NCBI GenBank assembly: GCA_038523655.1
Contig: JBCBJG010000135.1
Coordinates: forward strand, 1-8,587
Direction: 5' to 3'
Length of the DNA stretch: 8,587 nucleotides
From: CALHAX01 sp038523655
GTDB taxonomy: Bacteria; Pseudomonadota; Alphaproteobacteria; Rhizobiales; CALHAX01
Of the stretch, positions 5,789-8,587 are shown one piece after another; position 1 is the stretch's first letter; the number at the start of each line of letters is the position of its first letter. The notes below the pieces were generated by a model. It saw only the letters and a list, made by a program, of their open reading frames with translations. It was not told the DNA's origin and searched no databases. A program made the translations under genes and the position numbers.

Positions 5789-6970
5789 ATGGTTGCACCG
5801 AACCTGAATTTTTCTCTCCCGGAGTATCAAGCCCGCCTCACGAAAACGCGGGCGGCGATGGCGGCGGCGGGGGTCGACACGCTGCTGACAAGTGACCCGT
5901 CGAACATGAACTGGCTCACCGGCTATGACGGGTGGTCGTTCTATGTGCATCAGGGTGTGCTGCTCGGCATGGAGGGCGATCCGATCTGGTGGGGCCGCGG
6001 GATCGATGCGGCGGGCGCGCGACGGACCGCCTGGCTGCCGGACGACAACATCGCGGGCTACGACGACCGGTTCGTGCAGGCGACGGACTGCCACCCGATG
6101 GAGGACCTCGCGACGCTGCTGAAAGGGCGGGGGTGGCACAACGGCGTGCTCGGCGTCGAGATGGACAACTACTGGTACACGGCCAAGGCGCACGCCGTGC
6201 TCGCGCAGTCCTTGCCAAATGCGACGCTGAAGGACGCGACCGGGCTGGTGAACTGGCAGCGGCTGATCAAGTCGGACCAGGAGATCGCGTACATCCGGCG
6301 CGCGGCGCGGATCGTGGAGGCGATGCATGCGCGGATCGTAGAGCTGATCGAGCCGGGGCTCGCCAAAAACGAGTTGGTCGCGGAGATCCTCGCGACGGCG
6401 ACGCGCGGGGCGGACGGTCACTGGGGCGACTATGCGGCGTTTGCGCCGATGGTGCCGGGCGGCATGGATGCGACGGCGCCGCACCTGACGTGGGACGACA
6501 GTCCGTACCGCGACGGGGAGAGCGCGTTCTTCGAGATCGGCGGCTGTCACAAGCGGTATCATTGCCCCCAGTCGCGCACCGTCTTCCTCGGCACGCCGCC
6601 GCAGAAATATCTCGATGCGGAGAAGGCTGTGCTTGAGGCGACGGAGATCGGGTTGGCGATGGCGAAGCCCGGTGTGACCTGCGGCGAGATGGCCGACGCG
6701 TTCTTCGATGCGCTCGGGGAACGCGGGTTCGTGAAGGACAACCGGACCGGCTACTCCATCGGCCTCAGCTATCCGCCCGACTGGGGCGAGCGCACGATTT
6801 CACTGCGGCGCGGCGACGACACACCTCTGCAGCCCGGCATGACCATCCACTTCATGCCGGCGCTCTGGCTGGACGACGGTGCGATCGAGATTACGGAGAC
6901 GGTGTTGATTACGGAGAGCGGGCACGAGTGTTTGTGTGACACGCCGCGGGAGATGGTGGTGAAGGGGTAG
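5789..6970 (+). CDS. doeA: M24-family hydrolase, ectoine hydrolase (DoeA/EutD)-like
   Basis: A 393-residue creatinase/prolidase-like 'pita-bread' protein, close to the usual DoeA length. The N-terminal creatinase-type domain has SDPSNMNWLTGYDGWSFY (35-52). The C-terminal domain has APHLTWDD (230-237), FFEIGGC (247-253), RYHCPQSRTVFLG (256-268) and TGYSIGLSYPPDWGERT (320-336). These match the EutD/DoeA family as I remember it. That family opens the ectoine ring to N-acetyl-2,4-diaminobutyrate. Four of the five M24 metal ligands appear replaced, consistent with a metal-free mechanism as in creatinase and EutD; His232 aligns with the creatinase catalytic His. I chose the ATG at 5789, with AGGGAG 11 bases upstream, because homology begins there; an in-frame ATG at 5744 would add 15 atypical residues. 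It is divergent from the M20 deacetylase. A related amide substrate cannot be excluded. Confidence 0.85.
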   Translation: MVAPNLNFSLPEYQARLTKTRAAMAAAGVDTLLTSDPSNMNWLTGYDGWSFYVHQGVLLGMEGDPIWWGRGIDAAGARRTAWLPDDNIAGYDDRFVQATDCHPMEDLATLLKGRGWHNGVLGVEMDNYWYTAKAHAVLAQSLPNATLKDATGLVNWQRLIKSDQEIAYIRRAARIVEAMHARIVELIEPGLAKNELVAEILATATRGADGHWGDYAAFAPMVPGGMDATAPHLTWDDSPYRDGESAFFEIGGCHKRYHCPQSRTVFLGTPPQKYLDAEKAVLEATEIGLAMAKPGVTCGEMADAFFDALGERGFVKDNRTGYSIGLSYPPDWGERTISLRRGDDTPLQPGMTIHFMPALWLDDGAIEITETVLITESGHECLCDTPREMVVKG

Positions 6971-7165
6971 GGTATGAGGGTTCGTCTGCTTTTGCGGAAA
7001 GTTCGGGGATTTAATGCTCGGTGAGACTGTTTACGCGAAGGGCTATGACCGGACAACTCTCTGGTTTAGAGGTGAACTCCGTAGCTCTTATCTTCTCGTA
7101 GTGTAAGAGTCCTCGTTCGCTATATTGCGCACTCAAATATTTCATTCGACTGAAAGTAAGACACT

Positions 7166-7552
7166 TTGAAACGACTGTGGCCGAGAATCACGTCAGCCGA
7201 TCCAGCTGAGGCGATGATGATCGCGATTGCGAATAATCGAACTCACCATGTCCAAGAGTTGCAGGCAATAGGTATTACTGGCCGTACAGTGGCACATGAG
7301 CCCGTCATGTATCCTGGCGAGATTTCCATGTTTGAGTACGCTTGTTCGCTCGGGAACGCCGAAGCCGCTGAGCTGCTTTACGAGACGGACTTTGATCTCG
7401 AAAAGCCGAATGAGAATGACATGACGCGACTTATGTGTGCGTGTTCAGCGTTGGAACTACCTGATCCGCGTTACTCTGAGGAAGAGAGGCAGTCCTCTGA
7501 AGTTGTAGCTCAGGCCGAATCGATGATCCGCTGGCGCGGGGCGCAAATGTGA
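7166..7552 (+). CDS. Ankyrin-repeat protein, N-terminal part (frame interrupted)
   Basis: A 128-residue frame starting at TTG (7166); the in-frame ATG at 7214 is an alternative. I see ankyrin-like helices: AMMIAIANNRTHHVQELQAI (16-35) and ISMFEYACSLGNAEAAELLY (53-72), followed by the loop FDLEKPNENDMTRLMCACSA (75-94), which fits the DxxxxNxxGxTxLxxA ankyrin pattern. The frame ends at TGA 7550-7552 after WRGAQM, which does not resemble an ankyrin end, whereas the other frame at the same place reads LARGANVNA, a perfect ankyrin hairpin. So this is most likely the 5' half of one gene that continues at 7501-7893. Ankyrin repeats bind proteins; no partner is evident. G+C is near half here, much lower than in the metabolic genes, which suggests accessory DNA. 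The Shine-Dalgarno is weak. Confidence 0.65.
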   Translation: MKRLWPRITSADPAEAMMIAIANNRTHHVQELQAIGITGRTVAHEPVMYPGEISMFEYACSLGNAEAAELLYETDFDLEKPNENDMTRLMCACSALELPDPRYSEEERQSSEVVAQAESMIRWRGAQM

Positions 7553-7893
7553 ATGCAGTTCGTGCGTCTGACACAATGTCAGTCTTGCATTTCGCTTCCT
7601 GCGGTTGCGGCGAAAACATTATCGATTTCCTCATCGCGAATGGTGCGATAGTGAATTATCCAAATAACGAAAGCCAATCTGCGTTCATTCTGGCCGCTCG
7701 TGAAAACAACGTTGATGCGCTCAGGGCGTTGGCACGTCACGGTGCAGACATAAACAGGCCTTGCACACTGAATTGGGCCGAAGGTCGATCGGCATTAGGA
7801 GTATTATTGCTGGAGCAACAACAAGGATACGGAAAGCCAGAATCAATTGATTTTCTTGAAAGCTTGGGCGCAACGGAATGGCCGGACGAGTAG
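7549..7893 (+). CDS. Ankyrin-repeat protein, C-terminal part (frame interrupted)
   Basis: As an independent frame this begins at GTG 7549, overlapping the TGA of the upstream frame as GTGA, and gives 114 residues. The frame is already open from 7501, where it reads DPLARGANVNAV, so the GTG codes an internal Val of a repeat rather than a real start. Following repeats are VLHFASCGCGENIIDFLIAN, GAIVN, AFILAARENNVDALRALARH and GADINR, all good ankyrin matches; a diverged last repeat ends SLGATEWPDE. No Shine-Dalgarno precedes the GTG. The simplest reading is the 3' half of a roughly 240-residue ankyrin gene that lost one base between 7501 and 7549, most likely near 7529-7531. A sequencing error, a recent mutation and a coupled two-gene arrangement remain possible. 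Confidence 0.6.
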   Translation: MNAVRASDTMSVLHFASCGCGENIIDFLIANGAIVNYPNNESQSAFILAARENNVDALRALARHGADINRPCTLNWAEGRSALGVLLLEQQQGYGKPESIDFLESLGATEWPDE

Positions 7894-7940
7894 TTTTGTG
7901 TGCTTGAACAAGCGCGGATGATTCGGCTTAGGCTCCCACG

Positions 7941-7956
7941 CCGTTGTATTCGACGG
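7941..7956. terminator. Weak hairpin after the ankyrin gene
   Basis: CCGTTG (7941-7946) pairs with CGACGG (7951-7956) across a four-base loop TATT, with one G-T wobble. It lies about 50 bases after the ankyrin stop codon, between two genes that converge. No T-run follows on either strand, so a terminator role is uncertain. Confidence 0.2.
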
Positions 7957-8077
7957 TATCACTATGCTGACGATGGCTCCCTGTGAGCGGACATCGCTTG
8001 CGGCTGGTCGAAACCCTTGCCGTAGCTTGGATGGTATGGAGATTTATTCGCTCGCTTCGCGAACAACACCGCGTCAA

Positions 8078-8515
8078 TCACGTCTCCCCCGACGTCGGTC
8101 CCTCGTCTGCACTCCCCTCGGCTGCCGCCACCTTCGGTATACCCTGCGACACCACCACCATCGCGGGACGCAGCACGCGGTCGGCGATCATGTAGCCTGT
8201 CTGAAAGACGTCCGTGATGTGACCTGCCGGGACGTTTTCATCGGGGATTTGCGAGATCGCCTGATGTTTGTTGGGGTCGAAGACCTCGCCTTTTGGGTCG
8301 TCTTTCACGACGCCGTGCTTCTCAAGTTTCTTGTCGAGTTCCTGGCCGGTCATCGCGATCCCGTCGCGCAGGGTGCGGAGCGCGGCGTCTTTGTCGTCCA
8401 TGTCTTCGGGCACGGCGGTGAGGGCGCGCGAGAGATTGTCGCCGACGCTCAGCATGTCTTCAGCGAAGCGGGACACTGCGTACTTCGCAGTATCAGCCTT
8501 TTCGCGCTCGGTGCG
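8078..8515 (-). CDS. grpE: GrpE, C-terminal 145 residues, 5' part missing at an inversion junction
   Basis: GrpE is the nucleotide exchange factor of the cytosolic DnaK chaperone. The visible residues start RTEREKADTAKYAVSRFAED, the end of the long dimerising helix. They continue through the four-helix region and the beta domain: KHGVVKDDPKGEVFDPNKHQA, then the conserved TDVFQTGYMIADRVLRPAMVVVSQG near the end. The C-terminal tail is short and acidic. Just upstream of the first Arg the frame hits TAG (8518-8516), where an intact gene should have Lys (AAG) and the preceding LRK residues. Those residues are instead found on the opposite strand at 8520-8587. A GTG at 8476 lets a shorter frame be called, but it codes an internal Val, not a start. 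Homology is continuous from 8515 to 8078. As it stands this copy has no plausible translation start and would lack the N-terminal coiled coil. Confidence 0.9.
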   Translation of the reverse strand, partial: RTEREKADTAKYAVSRFAEDMLSVGDNLSRALTAVPEDMDDKDAALRTLRDGIAMTGQELDKKLEKHGVVKDDPKGEVFDPNKHQAISQIPDENVPAGHITDVFQTGYMIADRVLRPAMVVVSQGIPKVAAAEGSADEGPTSGET

Positions 8516-8587
8516 CTAGAATGCCGACCTGAAGGAGCGCATGCTCCGCATTGCGGCCGATATGGAAAACCTGCGCAAGCGCACCGA
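8508..8587. repeat. Inverted repeat and junction between two opposed grpE pieces
   Basis: TCGGTGCGCT at 8508-8517 is the exact reverse complement of AGCGCACCGA at 8578-8587. The repeat reaches the last base of the window, so its full length is unknown. Both arms are the same grpE codons, ending the Lys-Arg-Thr-Glu stretch. The join is between 8517 and 8518; the four bases 8516-8519 read CTAG and give an in-frame TAG on each strand. Confidence 0.9.
8520..8587 (+). CDS. grpE: GrpE, internal N-terminal-side fragment on the opposite strand
   Basis: Twenty-two codons are readable before the window ends. They include DLKERMLRIAADMENLRKRT, the classic GrpE coiled-coil sequence that immediately precedes the EREKADTAKYA seen on the minus strand at 8507-8477. 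The preceding codon in this frame is TAG (8517-8519), where an intact gene would probably have Glu (GAG), so there is no start here. The fragment ends in the middle of the codon after Thr. Together the two pieces rebuild an uninterrupted GrpE stretch with nothing missing, which shows they derive from the same gene or from near-identical copies. Confidence 0.85.

Noticed and set aside
5705..6562. 285-residue minus-strand open frame
   Set aside because: Antisense to the DoeA-like gene; very rich in Arg, Val and His, as expected of a shadow frame.
7085..7109. Inverted repeat CTCTTA/TAAGAG as a terminator or operator
   Set aside because: Only six paired bases with a 13-base loop, no T-run and no link to a known site.
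7121..7126. TATATT as a -10 box for the ankyrin gene
   Set aside because: Good -10 match about 40 bases before the TTG start, but no acceptable -35 at 16-18 bases upstream.
7545..7555. GTGA overlap as a genuine two-gene coupled start
   Set aside because: The downstream frame carries ankyrin consensus upstream of that GTG, so it is more likely an internal codon of a frameshifted gene.
8047..8063. TTCGC/GCGAA hairpin as the grpE terminator
   Set aside because: Five-base stem only and no T-run downstream on the minus strand.
7983..8195. 70-residue plus-strand frame starting with GTG
   Set aside because: Its second half is antisense to conserved grpE codons; the first part is basic and hydrophobic but has no Shine-Dalgarno and no known motif.
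8268..8519. 83-residue plus-strand frame
   Set aside because: Antisense to grpE and ends in the TAG created by the junction.

Overview
The window is high-GC DNA (a sampled line at 6301-6360 is 42/60 G+C). Its gene style points to an alphaproteobacterium: an ACAD10/11-type dehydrogenase next to a phosphotransferase, a CaiB/BaiF CoA-transferase overlapping a GST gene, an EutD/DoeA-type M24 hydrolase, and a GrpE with a RPAMVVVSQG-type C-terminus. I cannot name a genus. Both ends cut through genes, so this looks like a contig or a slice of one.

Positions 1-5647 hold six genes, all on the minus strand and read from right to left: an ArgE-like M20 deacetylase, a zinc-ribbon SAM methyltransferase, a GST, a CaiB/BaiF CoA-transferase, an acyl-CoA dehydrogenase and an APH-fold phosphotransferase cut by the left edge. 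The last four are packed with overlaps of 4 and 1 bases and a 4-base gap, so they are almost certainly one operon. The APH plus ACAD pair is a split form of the ACAD10/11 architecture. By analogy with ACAD11 and with LvaA/LvaC of levulinate catabolism, it may phosphorylate a 4-hydroxyacyl-CoA and then eliminate the phosphate, with the CoA-transferase loading the acid. The substrate is unknown.

A roughly 140-base divergent intergenic region separates the deacetylase from a plus-strand M24 hydrolase (5789-6970) of the EutD/DoeA ectoine hydrolase type. An amide-opening hydrolase facing an N-acyl deacetylase suggests a two-step ring-opening and deacetylation pathway, but no other ectoine genes are visible.

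From about 6971 to 8070 the DNA is clearly lower in GC (29/60 in the line at 7381-7440). It carries an ankyrin-repeat gene split into two overlapping frames by what looks like a one-base loss, probably accessory DNA.

The right end carries grpE in two pieces that face each other. The 3' part is on the minus strand (8078-8515) and the preceding coding segment is on the plus strand (8520-8587). They meet at a CTAG junction at 8516-8519 that creates a stop codon on both strands. At least 10 bases of grpE occur in both arms as an inverted repeat that reaches the last base of the window. This fits a fold-back (chimeric) junction better than a simple inversion, though a real inverted duplication is not excluded.
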